This document shows positions 35,157-43,523 of a stretch of DNA of 64,000 nucleotides, one piece after another. The position numbers were made by a program, and so were the translations under genes. Every line of letters starts with the position of its first letter. Position 1 is the stretch's first letter. The notes beneath the pieces were generated by a model. It saw only the letters and a list, made by a program, of their open reading frames with translations. It made no database searches and was not told the DNA's origin. Source of the stretch: Muribaculaceae bacterium. Its GTDB lineage: Bacteria > Bacteroidota > Bacteroidia > Bacteroidales > Muribaculaceae. The stretch spans positions 1 to 64,000 of the forward strand of contig JAFZKD010000044.1 of NCBI GenBank assembly GCA_017553785.1, read 5' to 3'.

Positions 35157-36839
35157 ATGTTTAAGAATCTCGTTAGAGTAGGTTTGTTGAGCGCCGTTGT
35201 GCTCGCGACCTTCACCTCATGTGAGGACGAACAGCAGTTCACCAATGAGAACACCGATGCCCGCAGGATTGAGGTTTCTGTCCTGCCCGACAACCTGGCA
35301 AAGGTGCGTGACTATGTGCCCTTGTATGCCGTGGCAGCCCACCGTGGCTCCATCTTCTGGACTCCCGAGGAGACCGAGGCATCATGGCGTTGGGCCCGCG
35401 AAATGGGCGCCGACTACCTGGAGAGCGATATGCAGGCTACCAAGGACGGTATCGTGCTTGCTAACCACGATGAGAACCTGAAGCGTACCACCAACATCCA
35501 GTACGTGTTCAGCGACTATGTTCCCACCACGCGTAAAGATTTTTACCGCAGTTTCAAGGATGCCAACGGCAACCAGATCTTCTCGGAGGCCGACATTGAG
35601 GCTCAGTACCAGCGTGACGTGAACGACTTCCGCACGTTCTACACCATGTCCTACTACTATGCCGAGCTACTCATGCTTGATGCAGGTACCTGGTTCAACA
35701 ACAGCAGCCTCGAGGAGGCACGTCCCGGTTTCGCCGCCAGCCACAACGGTTACTACCAAGGCGGCCAAATCGTGTACAGCGATGGTCTCTACGTTTCGGC
35801 CATCCAGGACCAGATTGCCTTTGCCGAGGGTAAGAAGCTGAAACGCAACGCCAACGGCGAGCGTATCCTGCCCTACCGCATCAAGGACAAATACAAAGGC
35901 ATGACCCTGGAGCAGATCTACAACAGCGAGCACAAGACCGTGAAATGTGACGATCCCAACATTAGCTACAGCTATGCTGCCAAGTACATGGACTTCGTGG
36001 AGTATGACTTCGCCAACGCCTATGTTGCTGACGAGGAGGACACCGGCAACCGCCCCGGCATATACATCGAGTTCAAGGAGAGCTGGCTGAACCCCAAAGA
36101 TATGGAGGTTCGCGTTTATAACGTGCTGGCCGAGTGCGGCTGGAACATCATCACCAAGCCTGCCAGCGATACCCGTTTCTACACCAACGGCAAGGTCAAC
36201 GTTGGTAACACCAACGGTAAGGTCATCCTGCAAACCTTCTCGTTTGACGCATTGCACCGCGCTTATGACGTGTTCAAGGGTGAGGTTCCCATGTGCTTCC
36301 TGCTGTGGATCAGCGATCCCCCCTATGCAACCGACATCGCTTATGACACCCCCACCGGTTATGCTGACTTCATCCGCTACGGACAGGAGTGGGGCGCCCA
36401 CATCATGGGTCCGGCTATCTCGGGTGCTCCCAACAACTATCCTGAGATGAACCAGCCCTGGCAGGCCTACATGATCCGCAAGAGCCAGATGCTGAACCAC
36501 CCCTACTCGTTTGACAGCTATGCTCAGATGTCGAAGTACATGGGCTACTACGTGGACTACTACGGACAGGGCAACACCACCATGTTTGATGATCTGTTGC
36601 GTCTGACCATCCCCGCTACGCCCTACACCAACTTCACCGGCACGAACAGCGTTCCCGTATATCTGGACGGTTACTTCACCAACCGCAGCGAGATCTCGTT
36701 GCAGTACATGATCGAGAACGGTTTCCGTTGCAACCCCGCGTTGCCCGATCCCTTCCACCCCGGCAAGACCTTCGACAACTCGCAGGCCCCCAACAAGGTG
36801 CCCGATCCCAAAGCTCTGCTCGACCGTCTGGGTTACTAA
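35157..36839 (+). CDS. glpQ: Glycerophosphodiester phosphodiesterase, lipoprotein
   Basis: 560 residues, clearly longer than the ~350 of E. coli GlpQ. Signal with lipobox (ATFTSC, Cys22). The GDPD catalytic set is visible: H62-R63-G64 (AHRGS), E89 and D91 (YLESDMQ), H104 (ANHDE), and later YIEFKES. An inserted domain of ~180 residues lies between these catalytic motifs and the second half of the barrel (about 120-300). It hydrolyses glycerophosphodiesters such as glycerophosphocholine to G3P and alcohol in the periplasm or at the surface, feeding GlpT. The next gene is a porin. Confidence 0.9.
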   Translation: MFKNLVRVGLLSAVVLATFTSCEDEQQFTNENTDARRIEVSVLPDNLAKVRDYVPLYAVAAHRGSIFWTPEETEASWRWAREMGADYLESDMQATKDGIVLANHDENLKRTTNIQYVFSDYVPTTRKDFYRSFKDANGNQIFSEADIEAQYQRDVNDFRTFYTMSYYYAELLMLDAGTWFNNSSLEEARPGFAASHNGYYQGGQIVYSDGLYVSAIQDQIAFAEGKKLKRNANGERILPYRIKDKYKGMTLEQIYNSEHKTVKCDDPNISYSYAAKYMDFVEYDFANAYVADEEDTGNRPGIYIEFKESWLNPKDMEVRVYNVLAECGWNIITKPASDTRFYTNGKVNVGNTNGKVILQTFSFDALHRAYDVFKGEVPMCFLLWISDPPYATDIAYDTPTGYADFIRYGQEWGAHIMGPAISGAPNNYPEMNQPWQAYMIRKSQMLNHPYSFDSYAQMSKYMGYYVDYYGQGNTTMFDDLLRLTIPATPYTNFTGTNSVPVYLDGYFTNRSEISLQYMIENGFRCNPALPDPFHPGKTFDNSQAPNKVPDPKALLDRLGY

Positions 36840-36893
36840 TCCGCCACCGGTGTAATGAAAACATTAACAACATTAAATCGACATAATTTAAGT

Positions 36894-38234
36894 ATGAAAA
36901 AATATATTTTGATGCCTCTTTTGGCAATCTTCGCGCTGACAGCCGCAGCCCAGGATTTCGACACCGATCCCACCCTGGAGCTCGAGAACGCTGAGAAGGA
37001 AGTGAAGTTCACCGTGGGTGCCCGCATGATGGCCGACGCAGCTTACTACAACTCTGACTTCACGCCCCTGCAGAGCGGCGCTTCGATCACCGACGCACGC
37101 ATCCGCACTTCTATGACCTATAAGGATTGGTACTTCTATGCCGACTTCGGTTTCGGCGGCGGCAAGTTCGCACAGAAGAACATCTTCCTGCAGTACAGCC
37201 ATCTCGACAACAATGACAACACCCATGCCATCAAGGTGGGTTACTATAACGACCCTGCCGGTTCAATGGCACGCAACACCTCGTTGGGCAGCTATCACTT
37301 CATCAGCCGTCCCGGTTCGTCCAACGCACTGGGCGAGGGCCGTGAGCTGGGTATCTCCTATAAGTTCAACAGCACCCGCTTCATGGCTTATCAGGGTATT
37401 TTCACCGAGAACGCCTACAATAAGATTGAGGCTGGTTTCAACGGCACTACCCTGGCTGGCCGCTACCTGTTCCGTCCCATCGTTGACGAAACCCAGACCC
37501 TGCACGTGGGTGCTAACGTCCGTTTCGCCCACATCGGCGGCGGTGTTGCCACCAATAACGTACTGAAGAAGACCCTGCACTTAGGTCAGGCCCTGGAGAC
37601 CTACGTTGACGAGGATGACCAGTTCGTATCCTGCGATCTGGACTGGATCAACAACACGTTTGATGCCGGTGCCGAGTTCCTGTATCACAACGACCGCGTG
37701 TTCGTCCGTGGTGAGTACCTGTACAAGCACACCACCAAGAAGCGCGACAGCAACACCCTGTGGGAGGCCAGCAACAACAACATCGACACCTGGGGTTCCT
37801 ACGACTGGTGGTTGGCTGCCAACCCCCTGCGCAGCGACAACTTCCACGGTGGATATGTAGAGGCCGGTTTCATGATATTCGGCAACCCCTACCACTACAA
37901 CATGCAGGAAGGTCTGCTTGGTGGTCTTGACGGCAAGGCGCTCGAAGTTGTGGCACGCTACAACTACACCAGCCTTAACGATGTCAATGACGGTGAATAC
38001 TACGCCGTAGGCCGCAATCAGTACTATCCCGGCGCTTACATGGAAGACTGGCCTTACGCTTCATCAAGCGTTGGCGGCGGTAAAGCCAACAGCTACACCA
38101 TCGGTCTGAACTACAGCTTCAACCGTTACGTGCAGTGCATGTTTGACTACACCTACCACCGTCTGCAGAAGGACTTCCTTCCCTATGACCGCAACGTGCA
38201 TGTGGCTCAGGCCCGCGTTCAGTTCACATTCTAA
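36894..38234 (+). CDS. Phosphate-selective-type porin of the glp operon
   Basis: 446 residues from the ATG at 36894 (MKKYILMPLLAIFALTAAAQ, signal peptide); an in-frame ATG at 36855 would add a stretch ahead of the signal peptide and is less likely. The chain is a large barrel with OprO/OprP-type motifs: GARMMADAAYYNS, DARIRTSMTYKDWYFYADFGFGGG, FLQYSHLD, VKVGYYNDPAGS, LGISYKFN, AEFLYHNDRVFVRGEYLY, and it ends HVAQARVQFTF. It most likely lets glycerophosphodiesters or G3P pass the outer membrane. It is the last gene of the operon before a terminator. Confidence 0.88.
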   Translation: MKKYILMPLLAIFALTAAAQDFDTDPTLELENAEKEVKFTVGARMMADAAYYNSDFTPLQSGASITDARIRTSMTYKDWYFYADFGFGGGKFAQKNIFLQYSHLDNNDNTHAIKVGYYNDPAGSMARNTSLGSYHFISRPGSSNALGEGRELGISYKFNSTRFMAYQGIFTENAYNKIEAGFNGTTLAGRYLFRPIVDETQTLHVGANVRFAHIGGGVATNNVLKKTLHLGQALETYVDEDDQFVSCDLDWINNTFDAGAEFLYHNDRVFVRGEYLYKHTTKKRDSNTLWEASNNNIDTWGSYDWWLAANPLRSDNFHGGYVEAGFMIFGNPYHYNMQEGLLGGLDGKALEVVARYNYTSLNDVNDGEYYAVGRNQYYPGAYMEDWPYASSSVGGGKANSYTIGLNYSFNRYVQCMFDYTYHRLQKDFLPYDRNVHVAQARVQFTF

Positions 38235-38293
38235 GATGTAATCTCTGACTACCATTCAGCATAAAAACTTTTAGAATCTGTTTTTTCCTATCT

Positions 38294-38331
38294 ATCCCGC
38301 CTCACCCGCGATTGGGCCAGGCGGGATTTTT
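38294..38331 (+). terminator. Terminator of the glp operon
   Basis: ATCCCGCCT (38294-38302) pairs with AGGCGGGAT (38319-38327), followed by TTTTTAT. Confidence 0.85.
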
Positions 38332-38362
38332 ATCGTGATGTCGGCCTTATTGGCAAAAAGAA

Positions 38363-38398
38363 TCGAGGCCCAAACGCAAGTACAGCGTTTGAGCCTCG
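38363..38398 (-). terminator. Terminator of dockerin-like gene 3
   Basis: TCGAGGC/GCCTCGA and CAAACGC/GCGTTTG form a long stem with one mismatch; on the minus strand it is followed by TTCTTTTTGCC. It lies just after the stop of the minus-strand gene at 38415. Confidence 0.75.
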
Positions 38399-38414
38399 AG
38401 CTATTCCAGTTAAA

Positions 38415-39905
38415 TCAATTACTGCTGTTACCCAACAGCATATCAATCAGGCTGGTGACATCCTTGATGGAAACATCGCCATCGCCGCTGACATCAGCAC
38501 AGATGAGGCACACGCCCGAATCATTGCCCAACAGATAGTCAATCAAGCTGGTCACGTCCTTGATGGTCACAAAGCCATCGTGGTTCACGTCACCAATATC
38601 ATATCCATGCTCTGGTTCGCTTAATCTACCGATAATGACGTAATTACGCTCCAAGCTGACGGTAATCTCGTAGTCGCCGGCGACGAGCACATGAACATCA
38701 GTGCAGTTGTCCAAACCCCAGCCCAGAGGCAGTTGTTTGCCGAGTTGATCTTCGGTCAAATCAAAGGGACCTTCTCCATCAATCTCGGGGCCGAAACGGT
38801 AGAGATTAACGTAATTCCAGCCACCCAGTTCGTCGTTTGGATCAATCTGGGTAGTGAAACCGAAGGTCTTGTCTGCTCCTACATGCACTGTAGCCGTGTA
38901 GGTCTCGGTAGCGGGATTATACTCCATCTTGGTTCCTGCATCGGATGCCCACACCTGGTCGTCAACCTCACCCAAGATGTGAACATCCTCGATGATGGGC
39001 TCTTCTTCAAGCGTAGTGAAGACATCCGACCTGGTCCAATCGCTCAAGGTGCCATTAGCGCCGATAGCCTGTACCTGCACCTCATACTCGGTCGCCATCT
39101 CAAGGTCAGTGATGGTGTAACTCTTCTTGATCAAGTTGTTCGCATAGGTCCATTCGTTTGCCTTCTTCATATCGGTAGCATCACCGGTATAAACCTCAAT
39201 TAGCGCGATATCAGGCGAATAATTAGCATCGGACGTCGTGATCGTGATCTTCTGGCCTGTGCTTGCCGTCACCACCCAAGCAAAGGTCTCATTGATGCTG
39301 AAAGTGTGGTTCACAGCAGCGGTCTGAGGCGTAGCTACGGCAAGATTACCTGAGCCATCATTGGTAGTGGCGGTGGTGATCTTCATCGTGAAGGTCGCAT
39401 CCTCGTATCCGTCGGGAATGGTGTAGGTGATGTTACCTGAGGTACCGGTACCGTTGTAATTGTTCCTGAAGTAGATGATCTTGTTGAGACCGCCACGCAC
39501 ATTAGTACCACCCCAAGGAGCGGGTAACGTGATATCATAATAGCCGGTTGAGCTGCCCGAGAAGTCGGTGCCTGCAATCGAACCGATGAGTTCAACTTCA
39601 GGTTCCTCGGAATACAGTCTATAGCGCAGATTCCATGCGCTATTCTCGTCATCATCCCACCTCACATCACATGAATACATACCTGGATCAACGTACAAGT
39701 TGTAAGGGACGGAAACATCGCGATTAGCTCTTAGCATGGCAGTAGCCTGAGTAATTCGATAGGGAGCAATGACAGCTGATTTAATCTTCTCGCCGTTACC
39801 CTGGGGTAATGGAGCATTCGGTTTAAAAACCTCTAATGCATTGATGCCTGCTGCGGCGGTGAAAGCGACAGCGGCACCTAATAAAAAGGTAATAAATTTC
39901 TTCAT
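38415..39905 (-). CDS. Secreted protein with fibronectin-III-like and dockerin-like domains (3)
   Basis: 496 residues. Signal peptide MKKFITFLLGAAVAFTAAAG. The middle has a beta-sandwich carbohydrate-binding-like part (GYYDITLPAPWGGTN, NKIIYFRNNYNG) and an FnIII-like segment (IKKSYTITDLEMATEYEVQVQAIG). A further domain resembles starch-binding outer-membrane folds (YTATVHVGADKTFGFTTQ). Two dockerin-like motifs close it: GDVNHDGFVTIKDVTSLIDYL and DVSGDGDVSIKDVTSLIDML (quoted in part). It shares only the C-terminal design with the two genes at 21-24 kb. A surface glycan-binding role is plausible but not shown. Confidence 0.8.
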   Translation of the reverse strand: MKKFITFLLGAAVAFTAAAGINALEVFKPNAPLPQGNGEKIKSAVIAPYRITQATAMLRANRDVSVPYNLYVDPGMYSCDVRWDDDENSAWNLRYRLYSEEPEVELIGSIAGTDFSGSSTGYYDITLPAPWGGTNVRGGLNKIIYFRNNYNGTGTSGNITYTIPDGYEDATFTMKITTATTNDGSGNLAVATPQTAAVNHTFSINETFAWVVTASTGQKITITTSDANYSPDIALIEVYTGDATDMKKANEWTYANNLIKKSYTITDLEMATEYEVQVQAIGANGTLSDWTRSDVFTTLEEEPIIEDVHILGEVDDQVWASDAGTKMEYNPATETYTATVHVGADKTFGFTTQIDPNDELGGWNYVNLYRFGPEIDGEGPFDLTEDQLGKQLPLGWGLDNCTDVHVLVAGDYEITVSLERNYVIIGRLSEPEHGYDIGDVNHDGFVTIKDVTSLIDYLLGNDSGVCLICADVSGDGDVSIKDVTSLIDMLLGNSSN

Positions 39906-39969
39906 ATGTCTGAAGTTAAAAATTAATAATTATTAATGGTTTTCAGTATAAAATAGATATTCCTGGCCG

Positions 39970-40000
39970 CAAATTTACTCTATAAATATCAAATCAGCAA
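39970..40000 (-). promoter_or_regulatory. Promoter of dockerin-like gene 3
   Basis: Minus-strand TAAATTTG (39970-39977) with a TTG at the -33 position (near 39998-40000), ~65 nt before the start codon. Confidence 0.55.
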
Positions 40001-40154
40001 GTTTCAAAAGATATTTGCTAAGATAACGAATCGGGAAGTGATTGTAAAGAGGCGCGGTCATGCTCACATAACCGCGCCTCCTATACCTGATGGTCAATAG
40101 ATTACATGATTCCACCGATAGTTATTCCATCTACTTCAATCATGAAGCCACCCA

Positions 40155-41750
40155 TCAAAATATGATTTTTGAAGCATTGGTGGTGCCATCGGTGTAGGTG
40201 GTAACCTGGATGGTCATGCCCTGGGGCTGTGCCATCTCCTGACCAGCTACATTGAAGTAGCGTACGTTTGCAACGGTCTTGCCGGCATTGAGCTCGTCAA
40301 CGCTAACGGGACCACCCACAGCAACGTATGCGGTGTAACCAGCGACCTCACCGGTGGTCTCATCGATCACGAAGTGGATACCAAGAACGTAGCTGTAACC
40401 ATTGCCAACCTGATAGGTGTTGTTGGTGTCAGCGGTCAAGGGGTTCAGCATGGAGTTGCCAAGAACAGCGTCAGTGCAGTCCTCAGCAGCACCGTAAGCT
40501 ACACCGTTGATCAAGAAGTAGAAGTTACCAACGTTGTAGTACATGGGATAGATCACGTCATAGATGGTCACGTAGTCACCGTTCTGAGCCTGGTTCAGTT
40601 CAACATACTCCTCGGTGCCGTCGGCCTGTACCATTACCAACCAGTAGCCGGTCATGTGGGGATCCTCGGGCTCGGGAACATCATAGAGCCATACGATGTC
40701 GCTGGCGTTCCTCACACCATCAACGGTGTAGTAAACCTGGATACCGATATTCTGGTTGAACAAGGGGTTATCACCCTCATTGGTGCGATAGAAGTAAACT
40801 CGGCGCAGGTAGAAATCATAACCACTGAAACCATAGGGAATCTCGGTCATATCGGTCTCAAAGCCGTTGCTGGGGCCATAAGTCTCATAATCAAAGGTGA
40901 ACAGCTGATTATCATCAGTGAAGATGCTGTAAGTCAAGTAGTCAGGATTCAACGGATTGCCGTCAACGTCAAACAGGTTGATGTTGAAGTCAAAGCGCGT
41001 AAATCCGCTCTCATCACCGCAGTCAAAGAACTCAAGAGCCTCGGGATTTACGGGAACAGCAGGAACAGCAACCTCAGCCAACTTGGTCCAGGTAGATTTC
41101 CACTCGATGGTAGCCACCGAACCGTCATCGCTCCACAAGCCAGCAAGACCTGTTGCCACGCAGTTGTAGGGATAAGGGTTGTCAACACTGCCCTCGCTGT
41201 TCTCCATCGTGATGGTGCCATTCTCAGGGTCGATGCTGTACACAACCTCCTCGGCACGCTCATCTGCCACGAAGTCGAGCCAGTAGAAGTCATCACCCAA
41301 ATCAATCACTTCGGTCGAGCCCCATGCCAGAACCACGCCATAGCCGTAAGTCTCGTTATAGGCAATGTACTGTCCCAGGGGCACGATGATGTTCAAGCCA
41401 TCTTCACTCAACTCACCAACAACCCATACTCCGGAGCCCTCGCCATAGCACAGGATGTCCTGGATGTAAACGGTGGTGCCGTCGTCGGCATAGACGACTT
41501 TGACGCGACCACTCTGCATACTGGTTTCATAACCGTAGAGACTGGAGAGCAGATACTCACCGCCGCGCAGATAGTTCACCACAGTGCCTTCAGGCTGCTC
41601 GGTAATGATGTCAACACGCGAGGGTGCATTCATCTTTGCGACTTTCGCTGCCTTGTCCATGGGGCGATAGGCATTACCCTGCGACTTCACAACAGCCGAC
41701 GCAGTGACTGCAATGGTAAAACACATCAAAAGTAATGATAATTTCTTCAT
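40155..41750 (-). CDS. Secreted repeat protein, paralogue of the 731-residue protein
   Basis: 531 residues with signal peptide MKKLSLLLMCFTIAVTASAV. It has one copy of the ~190-residue repeat that occurs twice in the protein at 3953-6148 (ITEQPEGTVVNYLRGGEYLL ... WVVGELSEDGLNIIVPLGQYI), then the FDCGDESGFTRF module and the EDPHMTGYW domain. From EDPHMTG to the end about 155 of ~165 residues agree with the paralogue and the DNA is almost identical over ~490 bp, which indicates recent duplication or gene conversion. The C-terminal tail is of the same sorting type but ends ASKIIF instead of AAKVMK. It is the last host gene before the prophage. Confidence 0.8.
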   Translation of the reverse strand: MKKLSLLLMCFTIAVTASAVVKSQGNAYRPMDKAAKVAKMNAPSRVDIITEQPEGTVVNYLRGGEYLLSSLYGYETSMQSGRVKVVYADDGTTVYIQDILCYGEGSGVWVVGELSEDGLNIIVPLGQYIAYNETYGYGVVLAWGSTEVIDLGDDFYWLDFVADERAEEVVYSIDPENGTITMENSEGSVDNPYPYNCVATGLAGLWSDDGSVATIEWKSTWTKLAEVAVPAVPVNPEALEFFDCGDESGFTRFDFNINLFDVDGNPLNPDYLTYSIFTDDNQLFTFDYETYGPSNGFETDMTEIPYGFSGYDFYLRRVYFYRTNEGDNPLFNQNIGIQVYYTVDGVRNASDIVWLYDVPEPEDPHMTGYWLVMVQADGTEEYVELNQAQNGDYVTIYDVIYPMYYNVGNFYFLINGVAYGAAEDCTDAVLGNSMLNPLTADTNNTYQVGNGYSYVLGIHFVIDETTGEVAGYTAYVAVGGPVSVDELNAGKTVANVRYFNVAGQEMAQPQGMTIQVTTYTDGTTNASKIIF

Positions 41751-42014
41751 ACGATAAAACTTTAATTGATGAATAAAAATATGATTATAGAATATGTGTC
41801 AATAACTCACAACGCTACAAATTTAATCAAATAAATTGAAATCTGAAAACTTTTAACTAAGTTAGTAGGTGTTTTCACAATAAATCGCACAAATGCCGAA
41901 CAATTCGGGAGTTTAGAGGTAATAATAATCGAGAAACCGTCCAGCGGTGGACCGCTGCGAATGTCAAAAAACAATCGATTAACTCATTTTATTACCAATT
42001 TATTGTCGGAAATT
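41751..42014. other. Host-prophage boundary region
   Basis: Holds a minus-strand -7 element TAAATTTG (41818-41825) for the secreted-protein gene and, just before the integrase, the small hairpin CAGCGG-TGGA-CCGCTG (41942-41957). The left attachment site should lie here or close by, but its core cannot be recognised without the other end of the prophage. Confidence 0.45.
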
Positions 42015-43190
42015 ATGGCAACTTTAAGAACAGTAATCGTGCCTACAAAGGCACTAAAAGGCGGGCGCCACAAAGTCCGCATCTCCATCGCCCACAACGG
42101 CCAGACTCGTTACATCCCCACCTCTATAATTATAGACAACGCACGCGAGTTCAAAAACGGACTCGTCGTCAACAGGGGCGACGCGGCTTTCCTCAACACA
42201 AAACTACGCAAGATGGTGCAGCACTACCAGGACGCAATAGACGAGGTGGGCTACATCGACGGCCTCACATGTCCCGAACTGGTGTACTCAATCACCCACT
42301 CGGACATGAACAGGCACAAGACCGTCAAGGAAATCTATGAGAAGTATATGGAGGTGGCCAACATCGCGGACACCACACGCAGGAACTACCGCTCGACCTA
42401 CAAGTGCCTGACTGCGTTTCTCGACGAGAACACGCTATTTGAACGCATAAGCCACCTCACCCTCGCAGGTTTCAACAAGTTCATGCTGGAGAGGGGCTAC
42501 AAGACCAATACCCGTAGAGACAAGCTCGTTTTCGTCCTCGTGCTGCTCAATTTCGCCGAGCGGTGCCACTACGCAGTACCGGCCTATAACCCGTTCATCG
42601 GCTACGAACTTCCACCCCAGGAAGTCAGACAGTCGTGGCTCACCGTTGACCAAATTAGGCACATACGGGACACCGAGAGCGAAAAGAAGGGCGTAAGGAT
42701 CTGCAGGGACATGATAATGCTATCATACTACCTCGGTGGCATCAACATCGCCGACCTGCTGGACGTGGACTTCAACGAGTGCCGCAACGTACTCCATTAC
42801 GTCAGACAAAAGACAAAGGACAAACCGAAGATGAACAAGTTCGTGGAGTTCCTCATCCCGGACGAGGCACAGCCCATCATCGAACGCTACAAAGGGAAAA
42901 GCGGCAAACTGCATTTCAGCAAGAGCGACAACTATAGATATCTGCACTATGTGTTCTCGGATTTCATGCATGAGCTGGCAGATCCAATCGGGGTAAAGTC
43001 ACTGGTGTACTATGCCGCACGCAAGTCATTCGCGCAGCACGCCTTCCAGTTGGGCGTCTCCGAGAGCGTCGTGGACTACATACTCGGGCATAGAGTTGAC
43101 AAAGTGAGTACCAGCCTTTACAGCTACATCTCAGTGACTCCACAGCAGGCGACAGACGCTGTGAGGCTCGTTCTGGATAACCTGAAGTGA
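42015..43190 (+). CDS. Tyrosine recombinase (prophage integrase)
   Basis: About 391 residues from the ATG at 42015 (MATLRTVIVPTKALKGG, the usual start of Bacteroidota integrases; an upstream ATG at 41961 is possible). Order: arm-binding N-terminal domain, SAM-like core-binding domain (KTVKEIYEKYMEVANIADTTRRNYRS), catalytic domain. In the catalytic domain the second arginine region (YYAARKSFAQHA), the GH motif (ILGHRVDK) and the nucleophile region (STSLYSYIS) are present. At box I, where the first catalytic Arg is expected, the sequence is SYYLGGINIADLL, so this Arg is absent or displaced. It is the only plus-strand phage gene seen and marks the left end of the prophage. Confidence 0.9.
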   Translation: MATLRTVIVPTKALKGGRHKVRISIAHNGQTRYIPTSIIIDNAREFKNGLVVNRGDAAFLNTKLRKMVQHYQDAIDEVGYIDGLTCPELVYSITHSDMNRHKTVKEIYEKYMEVANIADTTRRNYRSTYKCLTAFLDENTLFERISHLTLAGFNKFMLERGYKTNTRRDKLVFVLVLLNFAERCHYAVPAYNPFIGYELPPQEVRQSWLTVDQIRHIRDTESEKKGVRICRDMIMLSYYLGGINIADLLDVDFNECRNVLHYVRQKTKDKPKMNKFVEFLIPDEAQPIIERYKGKSGKLHFSKSDNYRYLHYVFSDFMHELADPIGVKSLVYYAARKSFAQHAFQLGVSESVVDYILGHRVDKVSTSLYSYISVTPQQATDAVRLVLDNLK

Positions 43191-43206
43191 TTTTTCGCCT
43201 CAAGCT

Positions 43207-43237
43207 ATTGCGCATTTGAAAAATATGCCTACCTTTG
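43207..43237 (+). promoter_or_regulatory. Promoter of the predicted small RNA
   Basis: ATTG (43207-43210), 19-bp spacer, TACCTTTG (43230-43237). The -7 element is a full match; the -33 box has one difference from TTTG. No start codon with a useful frame follows. Confidence 0.55.
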
Positions 43238-43242
43238 CGGTA

Positions 43243-43325
43243 TCAATATAGCTGCACTTTCATAGTTCAGTTTATATTGGTTTGACTTACGGCGCCGGGG
43301 TGGTTCCCGGTGCCACTTTTTTATA
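43243..43325 (+). ncRNA. Predicted ~80-nt phage small RNA
   Basis: Between a consensus-like promoter and a strong terminator (GGCGCCGGG 43291-43299 with CCCGGTGCC 43306-43314, then ACTTTTTTA) lies a short segment without coding potential. It contains ATTGGTTTGACTTA (43276-43289), which also occurs on the plus strand at 61413-61425 (last base differs), 61789-61802 and 62512-62525, inside the 5' leaders of three minus-strand phage genes. The RNA would therefore be antisense to those leaders, with 21 pairs and one bulge for the gene starting at 62496. The ends are estimates from promoter and terminator. It could instead be a cis element or the 3' end of the integrase transcript. Confidence 0.45.
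43291..43322 (+). terminator. Terminator after the integrase / small RNA
   Basis: A 9-bp stem (8 Watson-Crick pairs and one G-U) with 6-nt loop followed by TTTTTT. It ends the predicted small RNA and possibly also integrase transcripts. Confidence 0.8.
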
Positions 43326-43359
43326 CAATGGGCGCATCCTCTCGGACACGCCCAAAGGA

Positions 43360-43399
43360 AGCGTCCCTCATCATCACAATCACATCATCACGGGACGCT
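43360..43399. repeat. Inverted repeat at the end of the late operon
   Basis: AGCGTCCC (43360-43367) and GGGACGCT (43392-43399) around a 24-nt loop made of ATCATCAC-like units. It lies ~125 nt after the stop of the last minus-strand gene. Without a T-tract I cannot call it a terminator. The remaining sequence to 43523 holds nothing else I can name. Confidence 0.5.
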
Positions 43400-43523
43400 C
43401 GCTCTTATTACTCATAACCCGCCGATAAGTTCAAAAAATCGCACCGTTTCACAACGGCACGATCCAATGTAAATCTCAAAAATTATTACCATTTTGACGT
43501 AGAGAATACGCCTTGCAACTGTA

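Noticed and set aside
35667-36758. 363-residue minus-strand open frame
   Set aside because: Antisense to the glpQ gene, whose catalytic motifs and operon position are clear.
40374-41735. 453-residue plus-strand open frame
   Set aside because: Antisense to the secreted repeat protein at 40155-41750, which has a signal peptide, a promoter and a paralogue; the plus-strand frame has none of these.
41942-41957. Hairpin before the integrase as the attachment core
   Set aside because: Without the right end of the prophage there is no second copy to compare, so no att site can be supported.
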